From the NCBI GenBank assembly GCA_026710655.1, contig JAPOQN010000008.1, positions 62,001 to 126,000 of the forward strand: a DNA stretch of 64,000 nt. Direction: 5' to 3'. The first letter of the stretch is position 1; the number at the start of each line of letters is the position of its first letter. Shown here piece by piece: positions 8,381 through 17,140 of this stretch. The notes beneath the pieces are model-generated. The model was given only the letters and a program-made list of their open reading frames with translations, searched no databases and was not told where the DNA came from. The DNA comes from Chloroflexota bacterium (GTDB lineage Bacteria > Chloroflexota > Dehalococcoidia > Tepidiformales > Tepidiformaceae). The translations under genes were made by a program, and so were the position numbers.

Positions 8381-9041
8381 GGGGAAGGCGCGGCTCACGC
8401 GCGAGCTGGTCGCGATGCGGGTGGCGCGGGAGCTCGCGCCGGGGAGCACCGTGAACCTCGGCGTGGGGCTACCGACGCTCGTGGGGGCGTTCGTGCCGCC
8501 GGAGGCGAACATCCTGCTGCAGTCGGAGAACGGCATCCTCGGTTACGGCGGCTTCAGCGAGGAAGCCTTCGACCCGGAACTGGTCAACGCGGGCGGACAG
8601 CCGATCCGGCTGAACCCCGGCGCCAGCTTCTTCGACAGCGCGGCCTCTTTCGCGATGATCCGAGGCGGGCACATCGACGTGGCCGTGCTCGGGGGGTTAC
8701 AGGTCTCGGCGCGGGGCGACCTGGCGAACTGGTCCGTGCCGGAGCGGGGCGGGGGCAGCATCGGCGGGGCGATGGACCTGGCGGTGGGGGCGCGCTGCCT
8801 GATCGTGGCGATGGAGCACACGACGAAAGATGGAAGGCCGCGCATCCTGCGGGAGTGCACCTATCCCCTGACGGGCCGGGGCTGCGTGGACCTGATCGTG
8901 ACGGACCTGGCGGTGGTGGAGGTGGGGCCGGCGGGGCTGACGCTGCGGGAGGTCGCGCCGGGCTGGGCCCCGGGGGAGGTGGCAGCCGTCACGGACGCGC
9001 CCCTGGCGCTGGCGGAGGATCTCCGGGAGATGGAGCTGTAG
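8370..9041 (+). CDS. CoA-transferase family I, beta subunit
   Basis: A 223-residue beta subunit. The ATG at 8370 gives MAAEGKARLTRELVAMRVAR, the usual start of this family; the frame is open further upstream but only inside the alpha gene. The catalytic glutamate is visible as Glu53 in the family motif S-E-N-G (LLQSENGILGYG). The GGAMDLAVGARCLIVAMEH and LTGRGCVDLIVTD segments are characteristic. It completes a two-subunit enzyme with the preceding gene. Confidence 0.93.
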   Translation: MAAEGKARLTRELVAMRVARELAPGSTVNLGVGLPTLVGAFVPPEANILLQSENGILGYGGFSEEAFDPELVNAGGQPIRLNPGASFFDSAASFAMIRGGHIDVAVLGGLQVSARGDLANWSVPERGGGSIGGAMDLAVGARCLIVAMEHTTKDGRPRILRECTYPLTGRGCVDLIVTDLAVVEVGPAGLTLREVAPGWAPGEVAAVTDAPLALAEDLREMEL

Positions 9042-9122
9042 GAGCGCTGCGCCCCTGCTGATAGGGCCTTGCCGGGCTGGGTATAGTCTGCGCACACGCT
9101 GACTCAGGCCGGGAGAAGAACA

Positions 9123-10493
9123 ATGGCTGACGAGCGAACGGCGCTGCTGGCGCACCTGATGCGACGGGCGGGGGTGGGCGCTACCCAGGACGAACTGGGA
9201 ACGCTCGCCGAACGCCCCTACGAGGCGGTCGTGGAGGACCTGCTCCACCCGGAGCGCTTCCCCGAACCGGACGACGACGTTCTCCACCGCTACTACCCGC
9301 AGATGACCGCGCCGGACACGACCGGCGCCTCGGCGGGACGCTGGGTGTACCGCATGGTCAACACGGAGCGGCCGCTCGAGGAGAAGATGGCGCTGTTCTG
9401 GCACCACGTCTTCGCGACGGCGTGGTTCAAGGGCGAGCACATGCTCTCCATGGCGGACCAGATCCAGACGTTCCGGCAGTTCGGGCTGGGGAAGATGCGG
9501 GACCTGCTGGTCGCGCTCTCGCGCGATCCGGCAATGATCAACTGGCTCGACAACTGCGAGAACCACCGCGACGCGCCCAACGAGAACTACGGCCGCGAGC
9601 TGCTGGAGCTGTTCTCGATGGGCATCGGCGCGTACGACGAGACGGACGTGAAGATGGCGGGCCGTGCTTTCACCGGCTGGACGTTCGAGCAGCCCATCCC
9701 CCTCTATCCGCACGGGGCCTACCCGGCGCGCTTCGTGTACCGCCCCGAAGACCACGACGACAGCGAGAAGACGTTCCTCGGCGAGACGGGTCCGTTCAAC
9801 GGCGAGGACGTGATCGACATCATCGTGCGGCAGGAGGCGACGGCGCGGTTCATCGCGCGGCACCTGTACAACTTCTTCGTGGCGGACGAGCCTCAGGTAG
9901 CGGCCTGGAGCGTGCAGGAACCGAACGACCCCGAGGCCATCGAGACGCTGGCGACGGTCTTCCTGGAGCGGGAGGGGGACCTGCGCGCGGTGATGCGCAC
10001 GCTGCTGAACGCGGACTTCTTCAAGCAGGCGCGCTTCGCGAAAGTGAAGTCGCCGGCGGAGTTCGTGGCTGGGGTGCTCAAGCTCTCGGGGACGCTGCAG
10101 GATGCGACGCCGCTGATGGGCACGCTGCAGACGGCGATGGGGGCGATGGGCCAGAAGCTGCTGGACCCGCCCAGCGTGGAGGGCTGGCACACCGGCAAGG
10201 AGTGGATCGATGGGGGCACGCTCATGGAGCGGGTCAACTTCGCCGTCCAGCAGGTGGGCGACCCGCAGGCGCCGGGTACGCGGGCGCTAGCGGGACGGCT
10301 CGCGAACGGCGACGCGCCCGCCGCCGAGGTGCTGGTCGAAGGCTGCCTGGAGGCAGCCGGACCGCTCGATGCGAGCACGGAGACGCGCGAGACCCTGCTC
10401 GCGGGAGCGGCCACGGGCTCGGGCGCGCACGACGAGCGGGTCGCGCGCATGCTCACGCTCGTGGTGGCGGCGCCCGAGTATCAGTTCGCCTAG
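9123..10493 (+). CDS. DUF1800 domain protein
   Basis: A 456-residue protein with the hallmarks of DUF1800: LLAHLMRRAGVGAT at the start, EKMALFWHHVFAT, then NYGRELLELFSMG and GRAFTGWTF, and a C-terminal PSVEGWHTGKEWID. In many bacteria these genes sit directly before a DUF1501 gene, as here (9 bases apart). Their function is not established; export or envelope roles have been proposed. No signal peptide is visible. A TATAGT hexamer at 9083-9088 and a GGGAGAAG site precede the start. Confidence 0.9.
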   Translation: MADERTALLAHLMRRAGVGATQDELGTLAERPYEAVVEDLLHPERFPEPDDDVLHRYYPQMTAPDTTGASAGRWVYRMVNTERPLEEKMALFWHHVFATAWFKGEHMLSMADQIQTFRQFGLGKMRDLLVALSRDPAMINWLDNCENHRDAPNENYGRELLELFSMGIGAYDETDVKMAGRAFTGWTFEQPIPLYPHGAYPARFVYRPEDHDDSEKTFLGETGPFNGEDVIDIIVRQEATARFIARHLYNFFVADEPQVAAWSVQEPNDPEAIETLATVFLEREGDLRAVMRTLLNADFFKQARFAKVKSPAEFVAGVLKLSGTLQDATPLMGTLQTAMGAMGQKLLDPPSVEGWHTGKEWIDGGTLMERVNFAVQQVGDPQAPGTRALAGRLANGDAPAAEVLVEGCLEAAGPLDASTETRETLLAGAATGSGAHDERVARMLTLVVAAPEYQFA

Positions 10494-10502
10494 GAGGGCG
10501 TG

Positions 10503-11660
10503 ATGGCTAGCAACGGCAACAGCGATCCGGTCCTGGTCATAGTCCAGCTGACCGGCGGGCTCGACTTCATGAACACGCTCATCCCCTACACGGAGGGGAC
10601 GTATTACGACTCCCGCCCGCACGTGGGGATCCCGCAGGACCAGGTCCTGCCCCTCTCCGGGGAGAGCCCGCTGGGGTTCCACCCGGCGGCCTCGCGGCTG
10701 AAGGAGCTGTACGACGGCGGCGATCTGGCGATCGTGCAGGGTATCGGCTACCCGAATTCGAGCCGCTCGCACTTCCGCGGGATGGACATCTGGCACACCT
10801 GCGAGCCGGACGTGATCTCGACGGAGGGCTGGATCGCGAAGCTCGTGCGCGAGCTGGACCCGCGCAGCGAAAACCCGCTGACGGCGGTCAGCTTCGGGCG
10901 GGGGCTCCCGCGCGCCTGCGCCGCCCCGGGTGTGACCGTGACTTCGGTCGGCGACCTCGACAGCTACGGACTGATGACGAGCATCGAGCAGGAGCAGGAG
11001 CGCGAGGCCAACCTCGACCTTTTCCGGCGGATGTACACACCGGCGGTGGGCGCGGGCGTGGTGCGCGACTACCTCGGGCAGACCGGGCGCGACGTGCTCT
11101 CGGGGGCCGACGTGCTGGCGGAGGTGCCGGGCAAGTACACGTCGACGGTCGAGTGGGGAACGAACCCGATCGCCTCGGCCCTGCGGGACGCGGCGCGGGT
11201 ACACACAGCTGGACTCGGGACGCGCGTCTTCTACACGCAGCACGCGGGCTACGACTACCACTCGCACCAGCCGGGGAACCACGACCGGCTGCTGGGTGAG
11301 CTCAGCGGGGCGCTCTCGGACTTCCTGACCGACCTGCGTAACCACGACGCGGCCGACAACGTGTCCGTGCTCGTGTTCACCGAGTTCGGGCGGCGCATCC
11401 GCGATAACGGGTCAGGCACGGACCACGGTTCGGGCGGGGGCGCCTACATCCTCGGAGAGCGGGTACAGGGCGGCCTCTACGCGGAGTACCCGTCGGTGAA
11501 GCCGAAGGACTGGCTGAACGGCGAGGACCTGAAGCACACGATCGACTTCCGCGGCATCTACGGCACGATGCTCGAACAGTGGATGGGAGTCGAGGCATCG
11601 CCGATCGTGGGTGGCGACTTCGAGCAGGTCCAGCCGTTCGCCCCGAAGCCGGCGGCCTGA
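10503..11660 (+). CDS. DUF1501 protein (sulfatase-like fold)
   Basis: A 385-residue DUF1501 protein, distantly related to alkaline phosphatases/sulfatases. Visible motifs are LVIVQLTGGLDFMNTLIPY near the start, SRSHFRGMDIWHT, GYDYHSHQPGNHDRLL and VFTEFGRRIRDNGSGTDHGSGG near the end, the last being the metal-binding-type motif. Many homologues carry a Tat signal peptide, but this one starts almost directly at the first motif. ATG 10503 is preferred over GTG 10500 because it sits a better distance from AGGAGG. It forms a pair with the DUF1800 gene. Confidence 0.9.
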   Translation: MASNGNSDPVLVIVQLTGGLDFMNTLIPYTEGTYYDSRPHVGIPQDQVLPLSGESPLGFHPAASRLKELYDGGDLAIVQGIGYPNSSRSHFRGMDIWHTCEPDVISTEGWIAKLVRELDPRSENPLTAVSFGRGLPRACAAPGVTVTSVGDLDSYGLMTSIEQEQEREANLDLFRRMYTPAVGAGVVRDYLGQTGRDVLSGADVLAEVPGKYTSTVEWGTNPIASALRDAARVHTAGLGTRVFYTQHAGYDYHSHQPGNHDRLLGELSGALSDFLTDLRNHDAADNVSVLVFTEFGRRIRDNGSGTDHGSGGGAYILGERVQGGLYAEYPSVKPKDWLNGEDLKHTIDFRGIYGTMLEQWMGVEASPIVGGDFEQVQPFAPKPAA

Positions 11661-11670
11661 GGGTATCGCC

Positions 11671-12666
11671 GTGCCGAAGGCGCATGCACTGCTGCGAGCG
11701 GGCTTCCCCTACTTGAGGACGGTGGGGATGCGCCGCGTGACCTCCTACCCGACGGACCTCGCGCTGGGCGACGACGACGTGCTGTTCGTGGTCTGCCGCA
11801 CCGAGGCGGCGGCGCACGTCCGGCGGTTGAGCCAGGACGACGACGACCTCGGCGCAATCACCGCCGACTTCCTCTGGCCCCAGTGCATCGTGCGGGGACC
11901 GGACGGGAACTTTTATGTCTCGGATGAAGGCACGCACACGGTTACCGTGGTCACCTCCGAGGGGGAGGTGGTGCGAAAGTGGGGCGAGCACGGCTCCGAG
12001 CCGGGCCAGCTGAACCGTCCCTCGGGGCTCGCGTTCGACGGGGAGGGGCAGCTGGTGGTGGCGGATACGGCGAACCACCGCATCCAGCGCTTCACGCCGG
12101 AAGGGCGCCACCTCGACGGGTGGGGCAGCTACGGCAGCCAGCCCGGACAGTTCGACATGCCCTGGGGCCTCACCGTCGACGAGGAAGGCGACGTGTTCGT
12201 GGCCGACTGGCGCAACGACCGCGTCCAGAAGCTGTCCGCGGCGGGCGAGCCGCTGCTCGTCATCGGGGGCAGCGGCGACGGCGACGGGGAGTTCAACCGG
12301 CCCGCCGGCGTGGCGGTCGACGAGCACGGGGACATCTACGTGGCGGATCGAGGGAACAACCGCGTGCAGCTCTTCGCGCACACAGGCCGGTACGTGCAGA
12401 AGTTCCTGGGCGACGCGACGCTCTCGGCGATCGGCCGGCGCTACATCCTGACGAACCTGAAGACGCTGCGGCTGCGCGAGATGGCAAACCTGGAGGAGCA
12501 GCGCTTCCTGCGCGCTCCCTGCTCGGTGCGGGTCGATGGGCGCGGGCTCATGTACGTGCCCGACCTGGGATCGCACCGGGTGCAGGTCTACAAGAAGGAG
12601 GCGTACGTGCTCGAGCCGGACGAGATCATGCCGCCCCTCAGCGCACCGACGCTGTTTACGACCTGA
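11671..12666 (+). CDS. NHL-repeat beta-propeller protein
   Basis: A 331-residue protein consisting mostly of NHL repeats. Successive blades show the pattern G..PGQ...P.GL..D..G...VAD..N.R.Q.F: LNRPSGLAFDGEGQLVVADT, FDMPWGLTVDEEGDVFVADW, FNRPAGVAVDEHGDIYVADR, then a last blade ending in YVPDLGSHRVQVY. The start is taken as GTG 11671, 10 bases after the DUF1501 stop. Such propellers bind proteins, RNA or ligands. No signal peptide or partner domain is visible. Confidence 0.85.
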   Translation: MPKAHALLRAGFPYLRTVGMRRVTSYPTDLALGDDDVLFVVCRTEAAAHVRRLSQDDDDLGAITADFLWPQCIVRGPDGNFYVSDEGTHTVTVVTSEGEVVRKWGEHGSEPGQLNRPSGLAFDGEGQLVVADTANHRIQRFTPEGRHLDGWGSYGSQPGQFDMPWGLTVDEEGDVFVADWRNDRVQKLSAAGEPLLVIGGSGDGDGEFNRPAGVAVDEHGDIYVADRGNNRVQLFAHTGRYVQKFLGDATLSAIGRRYILTNLKTLRLREMANLEEQRFLRAPCSVRVDGRGLMYVPDLGSHRVQVYKKEAYVLEPDEIMPPLSAPTLFTT

Positions 12667-12671
12667 CGCGC

Positions 12672-12998
12672 ATGGCGGTCATGATCGGCTTCGCCGAACG
12701 CCGCCGCGAGCTGCTGGAGGCGGAGCTGCAGCGCATGGCGGGCGAGCTGCCCATGCTGGGCGTCGAGCGCTCGTACCTGACTGGCGACCTTGCGCGGGGA
12801 GAGGTGGAGGTGGGGAGCGCGCTGGAGCTGGTGCTGGTACGCGAGACGGACGAGCCGTTCCGGCGGCGGGCGGACTTCTTCGTGTCGCACCTGCAGCCGC
12901 GGGTGGCGACGCACTTCTGGGTGTACACACCGGAAGAGTTCGATGAGCTGGGGGAGCGCGACCCGGTGCTTCGCCGGGCGCTGGCGGACAATGCCTGA
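12672..12998 (+). CDS. degenerate MNT-type nucleotidyltransferase
   Basis: A 108-residue protein with the layout of minimal nucleotidyltransferases. The motif region reads TGDLARGEVEVGSALELVLV, where active enzymes have G-S-x-x-R-G followed by D-x-D. Here the serine is Asp39 and the two metal-binding aspartates are Ala50 and Glu52, so catalysis is doubtful. It overlaps by 8 bases the next gene, a HEPN protein, in the usual order of MNT/HEPN modules. It starts 6 bases after the NHL gene and may be transcribed with it. Confidence 0.65.
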   Translation: MAVMIGFAERRRELLEAELQRMAGELPMLGVERSYLTGDLARGEVEVGSALELVLVRETDEPFRRRADFFVSHLQPRVATHFWVYTPEEFDELGERDPVLRRALADNA

Positions 12999-13413
12999 GT
13001 CGCCCGGCAGCGGCGAGCGGGAGGCGGGGCGCTGGCTGGCGCAGGCGCGCCACGACCTGGCCGACGGGCGGCTGGTGGCGGAGGCGGGGCGGCACGCGCT
13101 CGCCTGCTTCCTCGCGCAGCAGTGCGCGGAGAAGGCGGTTACGGCGTTCCTGCTGGGGCAGGGGGCGGAGGCGGTCTGGGGCGGGGCGCTGGCCGACCTC
13201 TGCGAGGACGCGGTGGCGTTCGACCCGACGTTCGAGGCGGTCAGGTCGATGGCCATCCTGCTGGACAAGCACCACCTGGGGGCGCGCTACCCGACGACCA
13301 TCCCGGGGGGCGTCCCCGCGGAGGCGTACGACGCAACGGACTCGTCGCGGGCGCTGGAGATCGCAGGCGAGGTGCTGGGGTTCGTGGAGGGGCAGAGGGA
13401 TTCCACCGGGTAG
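12991..13413 (+). CDS. HEPN domain protein (COG2250-like)
   Basis: A 140-residue helical protein. It contains WLAQARHDLADGRLV and ALACFLAQQCAEKAVTAFLL, the two signature helices of HEPN proteins, and ends in ARYPTTIPGGVPAEAYDATD and a final helix, typical of the COG2250 subgroup. It overlaps the degenerate nucleotidyltransferase gene. In active MNT/HEPN toxin-antitoxin pairs the HEPN protein is an RNase and the MNT partner modifies it. Here a clear R-x4-6-H RNase motif is not evident, so a binding or inactive role is possible. Confidence 0.8.
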   Translation: MPESPGSGEREAGRWLAQARHDLADGRLVAEAGRHALACFLAQQCAEKAVTAFLLGQGAEAVWGGALADLCEDAVAFDPTFEAVRSMAILLDKHHLGARYPTTIPGGVPAEAYDATDSSRALEIAGEVLGFVEGQRDSTG

Positions 13414-13418
13414 CCCTA

Positions 13419-13455
13419 GGTATTACACTGGTGGTAAGACCTCTGTAGTAATACC
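13419..13455. promoter_or_regulatory. inverted repeat upstream of AbrB-type antitoxin
   Basis: GGTATTAC (13419-13426) is inverted perfectly as GTAATACC (13448-13455), ending 12 bases before the antitoxin ATG and just before its CAGGAG site. Swapped-hairpin antitoxins usually repress their own operon, so this AT-rich island in a GC-rich genome is a good operator candidate. Confidence 0.5.
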
Positions 13456-13467
13456 CAGGAGCGCCTC

Positions 13468-13692
13468 ATGGCGGGCATGACGATCACCAGCAAGGGACAG
13501 GTCACCATCCCCAAGGCGGTGCGGGACCGGCTCGGCCTGCGAGCAGGCGACAAGGTGGAGTTCGTTGAGAAGGACGGCAAGTTCGTCCTGGAGAAGGACG
13601 TCGAGGAAAGCCCCTTCGACAAGTGGGTGGGCTACCTCGGAAAGCGGGAGCAGACGCCCGATGAAATAGTCGAGGAGATGCGGGGCCGGTGA
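13468..13692 (+). CDS. AbrB/MazE-family antitoxin
   Basis: A 74-residue protein with the swapped-hairpin AbrB DNA-binding domain in residues 1-48 (TITSKGQVTIPKAVRDRLGL, then GDKVEFVEKDGKFVLEK). The C-terminal tail (PFDKWVGYLG...TPDEIVEEMRG) is the usual toxin-wrapping region. Its stop overlaps the GTG of the PIN toxin gene (GTGA). It is expected to neutralise the toxin and repress the operon through the inverted repeat just upstream. Confidence 0.9.
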   Translation: MAGMTITSKGQVTIPKAVRDRLGLRAGDKVEFVEKDGKFVLEKDVEESPFDKWVGYLGKREQTPDEIVEEMRGR

Positions 13693-14156
13693 TCTCAGCC
13701 CTCGACACCAACATCCTGCTCGACCTCGTTATCGAAAACGCTCCTCACCGGGAAGAGACATGGGTGTTGCTTGAGACGGCACGGCGAGAGGGAGCCATGG
13801 TCATCATGGACGCGGTCTATTCCGAACTCGCCGGGGAGTTCGCGGGTCACGAGGCTCTTGACCGGTTCCTGGACGACACGGCCATCCGGCTGGAGTCACC
13901 AGGCAGACCAGCCTTGCACCTTGCGGGGGACGCCTGGCGTAGCTACACCCGCCGCCGGCCACGGTCACTGGTGTGTGCACGGTGCGGCACTCAACAATCG
14001 GTCCGGTGCGAGTCCTGCGGTGAGCCCCTGCGAACCCGGCAGCACCTCGTCGCCGACTTCCTCATCGGGGCGCACGCCCTTGTTCACGCCGACAGACTGC
14101 TGACCCGCGATCGCGGGTTCTACTCGACCTACTTCCCCAACCTCGAACTCGCCTGA
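13689..14156 (+). CDS. PIN-domain toxin (VapC-like) with inserted zinc knuckle
   Basis: A 155-residue PIN ribonuclease. The acidic residues of the fold are visible: Asp6 (LDTNILLD), Glu46, Asp123 (ADFLIGAHA) and Asp141 (TRDRGFY). Between the second and third acidic positions there is C96-x2-C99-x7-C107-x2-C110, a zinc-ribbon-like insertion absent from standard VapC proteins, which are about 130 residues. The GTG start overlaps the antitoxin stop. The insertion could bind RNA or the antitoxin; that is inference. Confidence 0.88.
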   Translation: MISALDTNILLDLVIENAPHREETWVLLETARREGAMVIMDAVYSELAGEFAGHEALDRFLDDTAIRLESPGRPALHLAGDAWRSYTRRRPRSLVCARCGTQQSVRCESCGEPLRTRQHLVADFLIGAHALVHADRLLTRDRGFYSTYFPNLELA

Positions 14157-14162
14157 CGGCTC

Positions 14163-15389
14163 CTAGCGGAGCTGGCGGAAGAAGGCGCGGAGGTCGTCGG
14201 TGAAGAGCTCCGGGACCTCGGCAGGGGCGAAGTGGCCGCCGCGGGGTTGCTCGGTCCAGTGGATGACGTTGGCCGCGGCCTCGGCGGCGGCGCGGGGCAC
14301 GAACACCATCTCCTTGGGGAAGACGGGCATGCCGAGGGGCACCTTGCGGGCGGCCTCGGGGTCTGACACGGCCTGCGGCGGGGTGCGGAAGGTGTGCCAG
14401 TACCAGCGCGAGGTGGTGACGAAGCTCTCCGTGAACCAGTAGATGCTGACCGTATCGAGCAGGAACTGGCGCGAGAACGCCTCTTCGACGTTGCCGTCGT
14501 TGTCGCTCCAGTTGCGGCGGCGCTCGACGAGCCAGGAGGCTAGCCCGGCAGGCGAATCGTGGAGGGCGAAGGCGAGCGTCTGCGGGTCCGTGGTGTGGAC
14601 GGCGATGTGGGAGAGGGCGGTGGCCCAGCGCTCCTCCATGACGTCGTAGCGATGGCGCTCCTCGGGGGCGAAGTCGTCACGGCTGGTGCGCATGGCGGGG
14701 CCCATGAGCATGCCCACCAGCTGGCTCGTGCTGCCCGGCTCGGGGAGGTTGTCGGGGACGCCGGTCGAGGGGAGGGAGGGAAGGGTCAGGTAGACGCCGA
14801 GCACGCGCTCGGGGTAGCGGAAGCCCAGGGTGCCCGACATCATCGCGCCGAAGTCGCCGCCGGCAGCGGCGTAGCGCTCGTAGCCGAGCACGTCCGTCAT
14901 GAGCTGCGCCCAGAGGTCGACGCCCTTGCTGGTCTGCAGGCCGTCGACGCGGAGGGGCGTGGAGAAGCCGAACCCGGGCAGGGAGGGGACAACGACATCG
15001 AAAGCGTCGGCTGGGTCGCCGCCGAAGGCGGCGGGGTCGGTGAGGGGGCGGATGACCTGCTCGAAGTCCCAGAACGTCCAGGGCCAGCCGTGGGTGAGGA
15101 TGAGGGGCATGGGGTTGGGGCCCTTGCCGCGCTCGTGGATGAAGTGAACGGGGACGCCGTCGAAGTCGACCTGGTAGTTGTTGTAGGAGTTGATGCGAGC
15201 TTCCGTCTCGCGCCAGTCGTACTCGTGACGCCAGGAGTGGAGGAACGACTCGAGGTACTCGCGGTTCATGCCGAAACGCCAGTCCTCGTTGGCGAAGTCG
15301 GCGGGGAAGCGGGTGCGGTCGATGCGGCGGTGGAGGTCAGCGATGTCCTCGTCGGGAACAGCGACGGTGAAGGGTTCGGCCTGTGGCAT
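14163..15389 (-). CDS. epoxide hydrolase, EHN type (copy 1)
   Basis: A 408-residue alpha/beta hydrolase with the N-terminal EHN domain (residues ~5-110; FPADFANEDWRFG, FIHERGKGP). The oxyanion motif is HGWPW (100-104) and the nucleophile aspartate is Asp179 in GGDFG. These enzymes open epoxides through an aspartyl ester. The start is the second Met of the longer frame because GGAGG lies 7 bases upstream of it. A close paralogue is at 46893-48089. No epoxide-forming gene adjoins it; the P450 at 20.5 kb is a possible but unproved source. Confidence 0.92.
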   Translation of the reverse strand: MPQAEPFTVAVPDEDIADLHRRIDRTRFPADFANEDWRFGMNREYLESFLHSWRHEYDWRETEARINSYNNYQVDFDGVPVHFIHERGKGPNPMPLILTHGWPWTFWDFEQVIRPLTDPAAFGGDPADAFDVVVPSLPGFGFSTPLRVDGLQTSKGVDLWAQLMTDVLGYERYAAAGGDFGAMMSGTLGFRYPERVLGVYLTLPSLPSTGVPDNLPEPGSTSQLVGMLMGPAMRTSRDDFAPEERHRYDVMEERWATALSHIAVHTTDPQTLAFALHDSPAGLASWLVERRRNWSDNDGNVEEAFSRQFLLDTVSIYWFTESFVTTSRWYWHTFRTPPQAVSDPEAARKVPLGMPVFPKEMVFVPRAAAEAAANVIHWTEQPRGGHFAPAEVPELFTDDLRAFFRQLR

Positions 15390-15466
15390 GGGGCGCCTCC
15401 GAAGCACGTTTGTGGCGGCCCGAACCTTACAGGGACGGGGAGCCGGGTGGGGCGCCGGGACGGACG

Positions 15467-17041
15467 CTAGTCGCGGCGGTGCTCGAGCACCTCGCGCACG
15501 CCGCAGTCGGCGACCTCGTACACGCGGGTGGCCACGCGCTCGACGAGGGCGGGGTCGTGGCTCGCGCAGAGGAGCGTGCCGTCGTAGCGCTCAAGCGCCT
15601 CGATGAGCTTTCGGCGGGTGGTGCGGTCGAGGTGGTTGGTGGGCTCGTCGAGGAGGAGCACGTTGGAGGGCTGGAGGAGGAGCTTGGCAAGGGCGACGCG
15701 GCTGCGTTCGCCCCCGGAGAGCACGGCCACACGCTTGAAGACGGCATCGCCGCGGAAGAGGAACTGGCCGAGGGTGGAACGCAGCCGAACCTCGGGCGCG
15801 GCGGGCGCGGCGACCGCGACCTCCTCGAGAACCGTGCGGTTGGGGTCGAGCGCTTCGTCCTGGTGCTGATCGTAATAGGCGGCGACGGCGCGCCCGGCCC
15901 ACTCGACGGCGCCCTCGCTGGGCGGGAGGTCGCCGGACGCGATCTTCAGCAGGGTGCTCTTGCCGCTGCCATTGGGCCCGACGAGGACGACCCTCTGTGA
16001 GCGTTCGACATGGAGGTCGACATCGAGCAGCACGAGGTTGTCGCCGTAGGCGTGCGAGACGCCGCTGCAGACGAGCACATCGCGCTCGGTGCGGCCGGTC
16101 GCTTCGAGTTCGAAGGAGACGGCAGCCTCCTTGCGAGTGCGCGAGACGCGCTCGATCTTCGCGATCTGGCGCTCGCGGCTCTGGACGGCGGTCGCCTTCG
16201 TGGCCTTCGCCCGGAACCGCTCGATGAAGCGCTGCTGACGCGCGAGTTCGCGCTCCTGGCGGCCGGCGGCGCGGTCCTGGGCCTTGAGCTGCTCCGCTTT
16301 CTGGCGCTGGTAGTCGCTGTAGTTGCCCGTGTACGACTGCACGGCGCCATCGCGCAGGTCGAGGACGCGACCGACGACCTGGTCGAGGAAGTCGCCGTCG
16401 TGGGTGACGATCAGGAGCGCGCCGGAGTATTCGCTCAGTTCACCCGCGAGCCAGTCCCGCGAGTCGCTGTCGAGGTGGTTGGTGGGCTCGTCGAGGAGCA
16501 GGTTTTCGGGGCGGCGCACGAGCGCCTGGGCGAGGGCCACGCGCATCTGCCAGCCGCCGCTGAAGTCGCCGCAGGGGCGCGCACGATCCTCCGTGCTGAA
16601 GCCGAGGCCATCGAGCACGCGCCCAATGCGGGCCTCGATGCGGTAGCCATCGACGGCCTCGAAGTCGTCGAAGAGCCGCGCCTGGCGCTCGATCAGCGAG
16701 TCGAGGGCGCCGTCGCTGGCCTGCTCGATGCTGTGCGCGACCTCTTCGAGCTCAAGCTCGATGGCCAGCGCATCGGGAAAAGCGCCCCACATCTCGGCGA
16801 CCAGCGTCTCCCGGGAGTCGAGTCCGGTCTCCTGGCGGAGGTAGCCGACGCGGCCACCCCGCCTCCCGGCATCGCCCGCATCCGGCTCCAGCTCGCCCGC
16901 GAGGAGCTTGAGCACGGTCGACTTGCCCGCCCCGTTCGGCCCGACGAGACCAACCCGCTCGCCGTCGCTGACGACGAACGAGAGGTCGCGGATTACATCA
17001 CGCGCCCCGAAGGACTTGGCAACGCCCTCGGCGAAGAACAT
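15467..17041 (-). CDS. ABC-F family ATPase
   Basis: A 524-residue protein with two ABC domains and no membrane segments. The first has Walker A GPNGAGKST (34-42), signature SGGW (161) and Walker B LLLDEPTNHLD (181-191). The linker (about 240-310) is rich in Lys, Gln and Arg. The second has Walker A GPNGSGKST (355-363), signature LSGGE (441) and Walker B from 462. ABC-F proteins act on the ribosome as translation factors or antibiotic-protection proteins rather than as transporters. It follows the Gfo/Idh/MocA gene on the same strand after 99 bases. Confidence 0.95.
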   Translation of the reverse strand: MFFAEGVAKSFGARDVIRDLSFVVSDGERVGLVGPNGAGKSTVLKLLAGELEPDAGDAGRRGGRVGYLRQETGLDSRETLVAEMWGAFPDALAIELELEEVAHSIEQASDGALDSLIERQARLFDDFEAVDGYRIEARIGRVLDGLGFSTEDRARPCGDFSGGWQMRVALAQALVRRPENLLLDEPTNHLDSDSRDWLAGELSEYSGALLIVTHDGDFLDQVVGRVLDLRDGAVQSYTGNYSDYQRQKAEQLKAQDRAAGRQERELARQQRFIERFRAKATKATAVQSRERQIAKIERVSRTRKEAAVSFELEATGRTERDVLVCSGVSHAYGDNLVLLDVDLHVERSQRVVLVGPNGSGKSTLLKIASGDLPPSEGAVEWAGRAVAAYYDQHQDEALDPNRTVLEEVAVAAPAAPEVRLRSTLGQFLFRGDAVFKRVAVLSGGERSRVALAKLLLQPSNVLLLDEPTNHLDRTTRRKLIEALERYDGTLLCASHDPALVERVATRVYEVADCGVREVLEHRRD

Positions 17042-17140
17042 GAAGGATGAGCCTCGGTGGTCGCGAGCGGAGCCTTCCCGCCCTGCGCGTTCCGAGCGTA
17101 GCGCAGGCAGGCCATCCAGCCGAGTTTCCGTTCGCGGGGC

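Noticed and set aside
17082-17107. CCTGCGC/GCGCAGG hairpin as a terminator after the Gfo/Idh/MocA gene
   Set aside because: No T-tract follows on the minus strand, and such GC pairings are common by chance in this sequence.
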